Source: an uncultured Blautia sp.
GTDB lineage: Bacteria > Bacillota > Clostridia > Lachnospirales > Lachnospiraceae
NCBI RefSeq assembly: GCF_934371575.1
Contig: NZ_CAKRNY010000082.1
Coordinates: 1-9,183 of the forward strand
Length of the DNA stretch: 9,183 nt
Reading direction: 5' to 3'
Shown here piece by piece: positions 1 through 5,591 of the stretch (its first letter is position 1; every line of letters begins with the position of its first letter). The notes beneath the pieces were generated by a model, which was not told the origin of the DNA, made no database searches, and saw only the letters and a program-made list of their open reading frames with translations. The position numbers and the translations under genes are program-made.

Positions 1-101
1 CTTTTACCTCTGGCATAAATATTTGTATCATAACCGGCTTCTGCAAATAAAGCCGCATACAAGGATCCAATCACACCCGCACCATAAATCAATATTCTCA
101 T
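1..101 (-). CDS. Ketopantoate reductase-like protein (PanE/ApbA family), 5' end only
   Basis: This is the first 33 codons of a gene that continues past the left edge. The start ATG (99-101) follows an AGAGG ribosome binding site. The protein opens with a beta strand and a dinucleotide-binding loop: MRILIYGAGVIGS, then Y-A-A-L-F-A-E-A-G-Y-D. The G-x-G-x-x-G of a Rossmann fold lies at about residues 7-12, directly at the N terminus. This layout is typical of the ketopantoate reductase family, which reduces 2-dehydropantoate to pantoate with NADPH, or acts on related 2-oxo acids. With so little visible, the exact substrate cannot be named and another NAD(P)-dependent dehydrogenase is possible. 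It lies last in the leftward series but is separated from the upstream remnants by a hairpin terminator (179-216), and it has its own candidate operator at 149-164, so it is probably transcribed separately. Confidence 0.75.
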   Translation of the reverse strand, partial: MRILIYGAGVIGSLYAALFAEAGYDTNIYARGK

Positions 102-148
102 AGAAATCCGTCCTCTTTTTCATTTTCTAGAAAGCTTCCGCTACTGAT

Positions 149-164
149 GTTAGTAATATCTAAC
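149..164. promoter_or_regulatory. Dyad GTTAG-N6-CTAAC upstream of the partial reductase gene (candidate operator)
   Basis: The plus strand reads GTTAGTAATATCTAAC, with 5-bp inverted arms around a 6-bp centre. It lies about 50 bp ahead of the reductase start and just past the terminator. The stretch TTAGTAATATCTAACTC matches TTAGTTTCATCTAACTC at 3489-3505 in 14 of 17 positions; that copy lies ahead of the ECF-type ATPase gene. Spacing and symmetry fit a dimeric repressor of the MarR or TetR type, but which regulator binds is not visible here. Confidence 0.4.
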
Positions 165-178
165 TCTCATTTTCTAAA

Positions 179-216
179 AAACCGTGTGAAAACAAAACTG
201 TAATTCCACACGGTTT
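179..216 (-). terminator. Bidirectional hairpin terminator
   Basis: A perfect 10-bp stem, AAACCGTGTG (179-188) with CACACGGTTT (207-216), encloses an 18-nt loop. On the minus strand the stem is followed by TTTTTTAG, so it can end transcripts coming from the decayed AraC region. On the plus strand it is followed by CTTTTCTT, so it may also work that way. It separates the remnant locus from the reductase gene. Confidence 0.75.
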
Positions 217-230
217 CTTTTCTTATGCAT

Positions 231-359
231 TCAGTATATCACTTTTAGTTGGTTTATCAACCAGATTTTGTCTTCATAATATTTGAGAGCACCCTGTATC
301 TTCGTCCCGTCTGTTGTCTACTTTAAGATATTTTCTGCAAGTTCATATGGATTTTTCAT
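231..359 (-). pseudogene. Short ORF of 42 sense codons interrupted by an amber stop at codon 14
   Basis: A strong ribosome binding site (GGGAGGACTT) precedes an ATG at 357-359, which opens MKNPYELAENILK and then meets TAG at 318-320. The same frame continues for 28 sensible codons (TTDGTKIQGALKYYEDK, then I-W-L-I-N-Q-L-K-V-I-Y) to TGA at 231-233. A single change, for example CAG to TAG, would account for the break. The family is not recognised. It could instead be the start and end of a longer gene joined by deletion, or a genuine 13-residue leader-like peptide. It follows the AraC remnant by 15 bp and ends just before the terminator, so it looks like the last cistron of the decaying locus. 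Confidence 0.4.
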
Positions 360-374
360 AAGTCCTCCCATTAT

Positions 375-783
375 TTAGACAATCTTTGACAGTGGCGAAA
401 CACCATATGTCTCCGCAGCTTTTTCTATTCGTTTCTTTCGAAAATACGCCAGATAACTTTCTCCCAGAATTCCTTTCACATACAATTTAAAACTGCTCTC
501 ACTGATACCAAAACGGTCTGCCATCTCTTTTGCTGTAATACGTCGCAAAAGAAGCAGAATCAATGTTTCTGCTTCTTTCACAATTGCAATCTGCGATCTG
601 GTAAAACAGGTATTTATTTCACTTTCACAGGGCATCTCCATCAGTTCATGAAGCAGTTCTCACAGAAAAATAGCGCAACATCCCCAACTCCGGCTCTTCT
701 TTCATATCCCATACTTTCTTCACCAGTTCTAGGACTGCATCATTCATCCGCTATGCAGACAACTCTTGTTCTTGTAATATATA
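375..783 (-). pseudogene. AraC-family transcriptional regulator remnant with several lesions
   Basis: Reading leftward, the remnant begins near 783 in one frame (YILQEQELSA), meets TAG at 751-753, and continues as RMNDAVLELVKKVWDMKEEP. It ends in TGA at 646-648. The sense frame then shifts, and a second segment runs through E-S-E-I-N-T-C-F-T-R-S-Q-I-A-I-V-K-E-A into an AraC-type DNA-binding domain. The first helix-turn-helix is clear (ITAKEMADRFGISESSFKLY, then V-K-G-I-L-G-E-S-Y-L-A-Y-F-R-K-K-R). After I-E-K-A-A-E the protein jumps to TYGVSPLSKIV. In this family YGVSPLEYRR-like sequence marks the very end of the domain, so about 40 residues carrying the second helix-turn-helix appear deleted. 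The ligand-binding N-terminal part is also absent. The protein cannot be a working regulator as it stands. Confidence 0.75.
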
Positions 784-823
784 TTATCTTTTACTCAAGA
801 AAGATCTTCCAATTTTTAATCTT

Positions 824-2045
824 CTAAACTCTCCATCCTGCCGCCTCTCTTCTTTCAACAACAAAATGACGATAAATTCCATCCTGTTTTACAAGTTCTT
901 CATGTGTTCCCTGCTGTACAATTTTTCCATTCTCCAGAACGAAAATCCGGCTGGCTTTCTGTACTGTTTTTAGACGGTGCGCAATCATAATAACAGTTTT
1001 GTCCTTTGTCAGATCCTCTACTGCTTCCATTAATTCTTTCTCGTTTTCCGGATCCACGTTTGCCGTTGCTTCGTCAAATATAATAATTGGTGCATCCTTT
1101 AATATCGCCCGGGCGATAGATATACGCTGTCTTTCCCCTCCTGACAAATGACTACCGCCAGATCCACATATCGTCTGATACCCTTTTTCCAACCCCATAA
1201 TAAAATCATGGCATCCGCATTCCTTCGCTGCCTGTATAACCTCTTCATCTGTAGCATTTCTGTTTCCCATACGAATGTTTTCCATAACAGGCAGATCAAA
1301 TAAATAATTATCCTGTGATACATAAGCAATTCTGGATGTACATTCTTTTAAAGGAAGTTTACGAATATCTATACCTCCAATTCTAATCTCACCACTGGTG
1401 ACATCCCAAAGTGAAGCAAGCAGCCTTGCAAGCGTCGATTTACCACTGCCAGACGGACCTACCAGTGCATTTACTGTTCCAGGCTCAATACGAAGACTGA
1501 TGCCATGAAGAATTTCTTTTTCCTGGTATGCAAAATGCACATTTTCGAATTCTATAGAATGATCTGCCGGTATCTGTCCGACTGTCTCAGGTCTAAGCAT
1601 ATCCTCCTGAGTAAGGATGTCCGTCACTTCTCCGACAATTGTTGTTATCTGCGCCAGATCATCTGTATAAGAAAACGCTGTCATAATCGGCTGCATGACG
1701 CCAAATGACAGAACAATTACTATCAAGAACTGCTCCGTAGACAGACTTTTATTCATGAATAGATAACATCCAACAGGAAGTATACCTAGCAGCGTTGCCG
1801 GAAAGATTGTCATTCCTGCGGTCTGCCCAAACAGGCTTCCCTGCATCCATTCAATAAAGCAATCTGCGCCTTCTTTTGCCGCTTTTACAAATTTTTCATA
1901 ACTGGTTCCTGATTGACCAAATGCTTTGATTACTTCTATCCCATTGATATATTCTACTGCTGTATCATTCAAAGCTTTGGTTGATTTTACAGTCCTTTTA
2001 AAGTTTTCCTCATATCCCCGAAACATACATAAGAAGCACAAAAAC
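824..2045 (-). pseudogene. ABC exporter (fused permease-ATPase), 5'-truncated
   Basis: The open frame extends to an ATG at 2090-2092, giving 422 codons. The first 15 or so are only the shifted frame of the upstream ATPase gene, and no ribosome binding site precedes that ATG. Exporter-like sequence starts around MFRGYEENFKRT and runs through AVEYINGIEVIKAFGQ (coupling region) and two remaining membrane segments (about 91-113 and 120-142 in this numbering). A complete nucleotide-binding domain follows: Walker A GPSGSGKST (212-220), Q-loop Q260, signature LSGGE (316-320), Walker B IIIFDEATA with D340 and E341, and switch histidine H372. Intact half-exporters of this type have about 580 residues with six membrane helices, so roughly the first 170 residues are gone. 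A protein with two helices should not form a transport path. A translated product could still hydrolyse ATP, but I treat it as a broken gene. Confidence 0.8.
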
Positions 2046-3440
2046 CTAACAACAGCATCTTGTGCAGACTTTTGCAAGCAATTCCAAATCATGTGTAATT
2101 ACAATCACCAGTTTTTCCTGTCTCATCATACGGATTAGTTCTGTACAGCTCCTTAAACTCACTGCGTCCAAACCAGCTGTCGGTTCATCCAGTACGATTA
2201 CCCTTTTTGCAGATATATAAGCCATCATCAGTGAAAGTTTCTGCATCTGCCCTCCTGATAAAGTAAACGGGTGTCTGTCTCTTACTTCCCACATATCCAT
2301 CTTTTTCAGAACACACTCAATTTTTTCTCTTAATTCATTCGTATCCTCAAGGCCATACATCAGCTCTTTTTGAACAGAATTTGTAAAGAATTGAAATTCA
2401 CTTTCCTGCATTACAAAAAGTGTATTGTCCAGAAGTTCTTTCCTGCTCATTTTTTTACCATTAAAAGAAATCTCTCCACTGACACTTTTTAGAAGCCCAC
2501 AGATTGTTTTTCCAAATGTTGTCTTTCCACAACCATTTCTTCCTACAACTCCTATAATTTCTCCAATTGAAGCAGAAAAAGAGAGGTTTTTCAGCAGGCA
2601 TCCGTTTGCTTTATTATATCTGTATGACAGATTCTTAATGCAAAATCTGCCCCCTGATTCTCCAATTAGCTCCTGTTCCATATAGTTATTATCCAGCTTC
2701 AATTTAGAAAGATCCCGTATCCGGAGCGGAAGCCCTGCATATTCTTTTTCAGTCATTTGTAAAAATTCATCAGAAGAAAAACGGTACTTCAATTCACCTC
2801 TTTCCATCAGCCAGTATTCATCTGCTATATCCGTAAGATAATGCAGACGATGTTCGCTGAAAATCATTGTCTTTCCTTTTTTCTTCATAAGCTGAAGTAC
2901 ATTTTTCAACATACTGATTGCAGTAAAATCAAGATTTGCGGTTGGCTCATCCAGCAACAAAATGTCTGTATCCATTGCCCATGCTGATAAAATGGAGATC
3001 ATCTGTCTCTCTCCACTTGACAATTCATAAACATTTCTGTTCTTCAATTTTTCCAAATGAAAAGTTGAAAATGCTTCTTCCACTCTCTTTCTTATTTCTG
3101 ATTCAGACATTCCATGATTTTCCAGTCCAAAAGCAACTTCTGTTGAACTGTTTATCGTAAAGAACTGGCTTCTTGGATCCTGAAATACAGAAGAAACCAT
3201 TTCTCCTGTTTCCCCAATTGACATTTCACCCATATCCTTACCATTTATGCAACAAAATCCGGTTAGCCTGCCTTCAAAAAACTGTGGAATCAGATGATTG
3301 ATGCAACGTAACAGAGTTGATTTACCGCAGCCGCTGCTTCCACAAAGCACAACGCATTTCCCCGGCCGCACACTTCCTTCTACCTGTTTCAGTGCAGATA
3401 TTTTCTCGCCTTCATATGTAAAATCAAATTGAAAATCCAA
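2046..3440 (-). CDS. Two-domain energy-coupling-factor-type ABC ATPase (duplicated CbiO/EcfA), C-terminal tail missing
   Basis: This ATPase carries two nucleotide-binding domains in one chain, the form that powers ECF vitamin or metal importers with an S component and a CbiQ-type T component. Domain 1 has Walker A GSSGCGKST (34-42), Q87, signature LSSGE (140-144), Walker B LLLDEPTA with D164 and E165, and H197. Domain 2 has GRNGCGKTT (300-308), Q345, LSGGQ (394-398), D418 and E419, and H450. All catalytic residues are therefore present. The start is TTG (3438-3440): the frame has TGA three codons upstream, and AGAGGTG lies 7 nt ahead of the TTG. The protein stops at V-C-T-R-C-C-C right after the last switch histidine, where relatives go on for some 20-30 residues, and the DNA runs straight into the middle of an exporter gene. 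No S or T component lies between it and tetR. It may be active alone or with partners elsewhere, or be an early pseudogene. Confidence 0.85.
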   Translation of the reverse strand: MDFQFDFTYEGEKISALKQVEGSVRPGKCVVLCGSSGCGKSTLLRCINHLIPQFFEGRLTGFCCINGKDMGEMSIGETGEMVSSVFQDPRSQFFTINSSTEVAFGLENHGMSESEIRKRVEEAFSTFHLEKLKNRNVYELSSGERQMISILSAWAMDTDILLLDEPTANLDFTAISMLKNVLQLMKKKGKTMIFSEHRLHYLTDIADEYWLMERGELKYRFSSDEFLQMTEKEYAGLPLRIRDLSKLKLDNNYMEQELIGESGGRFCIKNLSYRYNKANGCLLKNLSFSASIGEIIGVVGRNGCGKTTFGKTICGLLKSVSGEISFNGKKMSRKELLDNTLFVMQESEFQFFTNSVQKELMYGLEDTNELREKIECVLKKMDMWEVRDRHPFTLSGGQMQKLSLMMAYISAKRVIVLDEPTAGLDAVSLRSCTELIRMMRQEKLVIVITHDLELLAKVCTRCCC

Positions 3441-3487
3441 TTTCCATCACCTCTTATCTCTGAAATCTGTGTATTATGGGAAGTGTT

Positions 3488-3516
3488 ATTAGTTTCATCT
3501 AACTCATGGTTGTTAG
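3488..3516. promoter_or_regulatory. Triple half-site element upstream of the ECF-type ATPase gene (candidate operator)
   Basis: The minus strand reads CTAAC, 8 nt, GTTAGATGAAACTAAT. It thus contains a CTAAC/GTTAG dyad (3499-3503 with 3512-3516) and an overlapping TTAG-N6-CTAA dyad (3489-3502). The second dyad matches the element at 149-164. A weak promoter may overlap it (TTAGAT, 18-bp spacer, CATAAT on the minus strand). The sequence differs from the tetR operator at 4183-4216, so a second regulator is implied. Confidence 0.35.
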
Positions 3517-3550
3517 AAAAGCGGACTTCTTAATTCAATAAGCCATCCGC
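3515..3550 (-). terminator. Weak hairpin terminator after tetR
   Basis: On the minus strand GCGGAT pairs with GTCCGC. An inner CTTA/TAAG stem closes a 6-nt loop across a small internal mismatch, and TTTTCT follows directly. It begins 11 bp after the tetR stop codon. It would make tetR largely monocistronic and leave the ATPase gene to its own promoter. The stem is short, so read-through is likely. Confidence 0.4.
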
Positions 3551-3561
3551 CAGTATTGCTG

Positions 3562-4170
3562 CTACATATACTTTTCAAATAATGCTTTCCATCCAGCATT
3601 AAAAAAGTCTCCAACCTCTTTCATAGCCTTCTTTGCTTCCTTTTTTGCTTTCACCGTTTCAAGAAGACTCCGGTAGGTGGAAAATCCTGCATTCATTAAT
3701 AAACGCACTGCATTTGGGTCTACTTCATTTGTTAAATAGTCAGCTACATAAATAACAGTACTTTCTACTTTATCCTCAATTATCTGATTCAACTTCTTCC
3801 CAACTAAACTACCGTCACTTCTGCAAAAAAGCAAAACACTTTGTTCGTAATAATCAAACAATATATTTAAATACATCTCTGATTCAAAACTAACTGCTTC
3901 AAGAAAATCAGATATATCTTTTGTTTCCTGTGCTTTGTAATAATGCTCCATTGCCTCTTTTCCATATGTTCCCATCACAATCAGAACCTCTGAAACAAGA
4001 TACTCAAACAGTTCATCCTTATTCTTATATCTTGTATATAATGCCCCTGTTGTAACTTCAGCACGGCTGGCTATCTTTCTCAAAGAAGCCTGTGTAAAAC
4101 CATATTCATAAAACTCTTTTCGTGCTGCGACAATAATTCTATTGTCTATCGAATGATCTTTAAGTGTCAT
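3562..4170 (-). CDS. TetR-family transcriptional regulator
   Basis: This 202-residue protein has the normal TetR length. An N-terminal helix-turn-helix spans about residues 8-55, with the typical run AARKEFYEYGFTQASLRKIA, then S-R-A-E-V-T-T-G-A-L-Y-T-R-Y-K-N-K-D-E-L-F. The C-terminal helical part would hold the ligand pocket and dimer interface and carries no diagnostic motif, so the inducer is unknown. The ATG at 4168-4170 is chosen over an in-frame TTG four codons upstream because GAGG (4177-4180) lies 6 nt ahead of the ATG and overlaps the TTG reading. A 34-bp palindrome covers the region from just before this ribosome binding site to the -10 box, so the protein very probably represses its own gene. 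TetR regulators of this type often sit at the head of ABC or ECF transporter operons, which fits the remains downstream. Confidence 0.9.
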   Translation of the reverse strand: MTLKDHSIDNRIIVAARKEFYEYGFTQASLRKIASRAEVTTGALYTRYKNKDELFEYLVSEVLIVMGTYGKEAMEHYYKAQETKDISDFLEAVSFESEMYLNILFDYYEQSVLLFCRSDGSLVGKKLNQIIEDKVESTVIYVADYLTNEVDPNAVRLLMNAGFSTYRSLLETVKAKKEAKKAMKEVGDFFNAGWKALFEKYM

Positions 4171-4182
4171 ATAAAACCTCAA

Positions 4183-4216
4183 AAAATAACAGTGTTATTG
4201 ATAACACTGTTATTTT
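4183..4216. promoter_or_regulatory. TetR operator: 34-bp perfect palindrome of two nested 13-bp sites
   Basis: The left arm AAAATAACAGTGTTAT (4183-4198) and the right arm ATAACACTGTTATTTT (4201-4216) are exact inverted copies around a TG centre. Each arm contains its own palindrome ATAACA-N-TGTTAT (4186-4198 and 4201-4213), with centres 15 bp apart. The element overlaps the tetR -10 hexamer and ends 12 bp before the start codon, which is the position expected for autorepression. Two TetR dimers could bind side by side. Confidence 0.8.
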
Positions 4217-4240
4217 ACGCATTGTAAAATTTATTGTCAA
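4212..4240 (-). promoter_or_regulatory. Sigma-70-type promoter of tetR
   Basis: The minus strand carries a perfect -35 TTGACA (4235-4240), a 17-bp spacer and a -10 TAAAAT (4212-4217). The -10 lies inside the palindromic operator. Transcription runs leftward into tetR and possibly on to the ATPase gene. No terminator is visible between the HD-domain gene (ending at 4289) and this promoter. Confidence 0.8.
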
Positions 4241-4288
4241 GTGCAAATTCACCTTTACACTATACAACAATTTACAAAAGTCTTTCTG

Positions 4289-4774
4289 TTAAATATCGAA
4301 CATCTCCCTGCAAATCATTTTTCCGCATGTTGTTTTGAAAATACTATGATAAGCTTTTAAAGCTGCTTCTTTCGATAAACCATCCTCCATAATATTAACC
4401 AGAAAATCAGCTTCTACCAATATCTGATAATCGATTTCATCAATATCATTATATGTATGATGATGTGCAATCAAATACTGAACGCGATCAGATACATCCT
4501 GGTCAAACCTCAATTCTCCGAGTAGCTTTTCTGCAATTGCAGGACCTTCTTTTTCCTGTAATTTTCCATTGCAACTTCCATATTTTTCTTCACAAAAATG
4601 AATCCCAATATCGTGTGTCAAAGCAGCCGCCTCAATAATAAACAAACATTTCTTGTCTACATTTTCTGTTTCGGCAATTAACTTTGCATAACTATGCACT
4701 TTACAGAAATGTTGAATTCTTTTTGCATCTCCTTTATATAGCTCAATCATTGCCAGATGTAATTTATTTATCAT
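4289..4774 (-). CDS. HD-domain metal-dependent phosphohydrolase
   Basis: This 161-residue protein is essentially a single HD domain. The metal-binding set is visible: H27 in KVHSYAKLIAE, the H54-D55 pair in AALTHDIGIHF, histidines 104-106 in LIAHHHTYND, and D123 in VEADFLVN. Proteins of this superfamily cleave phosphate esters, often of nucleotides; the substrate cannot be told from the sequence. The ATG at 4772-4774 is chosen because GGGAGG lies 8 nt upstream; the longer frame to 4807 has no such signal. The gene overlaps the end of the Crp/Fnr-family gene by 11 nt and its ribosome binding site lies inside that gene, so the two are almost surely translated together. This suggests a role in the same response, perhaps turnover of a nucleotide linked to the regulator or to nitrosative damage, but that is inference. 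Confidence 0.85.
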   Translation of the reverse strand: MINKLHLAMIELYKGDAKRIQHFCKVHSYAKLIAETENVDKKCLFIIEAAALTHDIGIHFCEEKYGSCNGKLQEKEGPAIAEKLLGELRFDQDVSDRVQYLIAHHHTYNDIDEIDYQILVEADFLVNIMEDGLSKEAALKAYHSIFKTTCGKMICREMFDI

Positions 4775-5471
4775 TAAAATTTCCTCCCTCTCGCACATAG
4801 ACATCATTCGAAACAGTCAATTCAAAATGATTTCGATTTGTTTTTATAAAGCCTTCTTTTTGTAACTTTGATATCTCTGCAGACATTGCAGCACGGTCAA
4901 TACAAAGATAATCTGCCAACTGCTGTCGATCAAATGGAATGTCAAAAGATAACGATGAATGTCTGATGGATTCTGCTGACAGATATGACAAAAGTTTATC
5001 CCTTGTCGTTCGCTTGCCAACATGTGTGATTTTATCATTCAGAATCAGTATCTTATTTGCCAGGACACTGACCAGGTTGCGAATCAACTTCTGATGATGT
5101 TCGCATGTCATTTGACAAGTAACCAGAAGCCTTTGAACATTTAAAAAAATAATCTCACAATCTTCATCGGCTACCACACTGATATTCAGAACAGCTCCGG
5201 GGCTTGCTGCATATGGCTCACCAAAAAAATCACCGGTATGACATTTAGACAGAATATTCCGATGTCCCCAGAGATCCTCTTGAATAACAAGAACACAGCC
5301 AGATACCACAAGTCCCATTACTTCGGTAGAATCTCCTGCTCTGAAAATATATGAACTTCGCTCTTTTGAAATCATGATTGCACTTACACAATGCAATATG
5401 GATAATATCTCGTTATCAGTAAGACCTTTAAAAAATGGACTGTTTCTTAAAATTGGTAAATATTTTTTCAA
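4764..5471 (-). CDS. Crp/Fnr-family transcriptional regulator, probable regulator of hcp
   Basis: This 235-residue protein has the standard two-part layout. A beta-barrel effector domain spans about residues 13-125, with the GDFFGEPYA turn at 80-88. A dimer helix and a Crp-type winged helix follow at about 153-218; the DNA-reading part is DRQQLADYLCIDRAAMSAEI, then S-K-L-Q-K-E-G-F-I. It has seven cysteines but lacks the N-terminal cluster pattern of classic FNR. A C119-x3-C123 pair sits at the end of the barrel and could take part in sensing. The start is TTG (5469-5471), preceded by AGGAGAG at good spacing. It is divergent from hcp, and regulators of this family next to hcp (HcpR type) govern the response to nitric oxide and nitrite. 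A direct link here rests on position and on the shared intergenic region. Confidence 0.88.
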   Translation of the reverse strand: MKKYLPILRNSPFFKGLTDNEILSILHCVSAIMISKERSSYIFRAGDSTEVMGLVVSGCVLVIQEDLWGHRNILSKCHTGDFFGEPYAASPGAVLNISVVADEDCEIIFLNVQRLLVTCQMTCEHHQKLIRNLVSVLANKILILNDKITHVGKRTTRDKLLSYLSAESIRHSSLSFDIPFDRQQLADYLCIDRAAMSAEISKLQKEGFIKTNRNHFELTVSNDVYVREGGNFNDK

Positions 5472-5484
5472 AATTTTCTCTCCT

Positions 5485-5511
5485 GTTGGAAATCAAACAT
5501 ACAAGTTTTGT
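5485..5511. promoter_or_regulatory. Two adjacent short dyads between the Crp/Fnr-family gene and hcp (candidate regulator sites)
   Basis: GTTGGAAATCAAAC (5485-5498) is an imperfect palindrome, GTT-x-GA-xx-TC-x-AAC. If hcp uses the TATAAT at 5521-5526, its centre falls about 41 bp before the hcp start of transcription, the usual position for an activating Crp-type dimer. ACAA-GTT-TTGT (5501-5511) is a perfect short palindrome close to the likely start of the regulator transcript, where binding would repress. Both are short, and one or both could be chance. Confidence 0.4.
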
Positions 5512-5518
5512 TTATAAT

Positions 5519-5547
5519 ACTATAATGCTAACAGAAACAAACGTCAA
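5519..5547 (-). promoter_or_regulatory. Promoter of the Crp/Fnr-family gene
   Basis: The minus strand shows -35 TTGACG (5542-5547), a 17-bp spacer and -10 TATAGT (5519-5524). This is the best promoter match for the regulator-HD operon. Its -10 overlaps the hcp -10 at 5521-5526 on the other strand, so the two promoters cannot be used at the same time by two polymerases. Confidence 0.65.
5521..5526 (+). promoter_or_regulatory. Likely hcp -10 element (TATAAT), no good -35
   Basis: A consensus TATAAT lies about 66 bp before hcp, with a second copy at 5513-5518. At 17-bp spacing the -35 region reads CATACA, which is poor. A strong -10 without a -35 fits a promoter that depends on an activator, here most simply the divergent Crp/Fnr-family protein. 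Confidence 0.5.
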
Positions 5548-5591
5548 ATGCTATTGATGAAAAAATTATGGAATAAAAGGAGAATGCAATA

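Noticed and set aside
124..133. Palindrome TTTCTAGAAA ahead of the reductase gene as an operator
   Set aside because: A 10-bp AT-rich palindrome is expected by chance in such DNA, and the nearby GTTAG dyad is better supported.
800..809. AAGATCTT palindrome after the exporter stop as a terminator
   Set aside because: There is no loop and no U-run in either direction, so it cannot work as an intrinsic terminator.
2046..2092. ATG at 2090-2092 as a true start of a 422-residue exporter
   Set aside because: It lies inside the ATPase gene in a shifted frame with no ribosome binding site, and its first 15 or so residues do not resemble an exporter. Coupled re-initiation cannot be fully excluded.
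2425..3160. Plus-strand open frames across the ATPase gene
   Set aside because: They mirror intact Walker and signature motifs on the other strand and have no ribosome binding sites.
4171..4182. Upstream TTG start for the TetR gene (four extra residues)
   Set aside because: The TTG overlaps the GAGG ribosome binding site that serves the ATG at 4168-4170, and it has no ribosome binding site of its own.
4775..4807. Longer N terminus for the HD-domain protein
   Set aside because: The upstream ATGs lack a ribosome binding site, whereas GGGAGG stands at good distance from the ATG at 4774.
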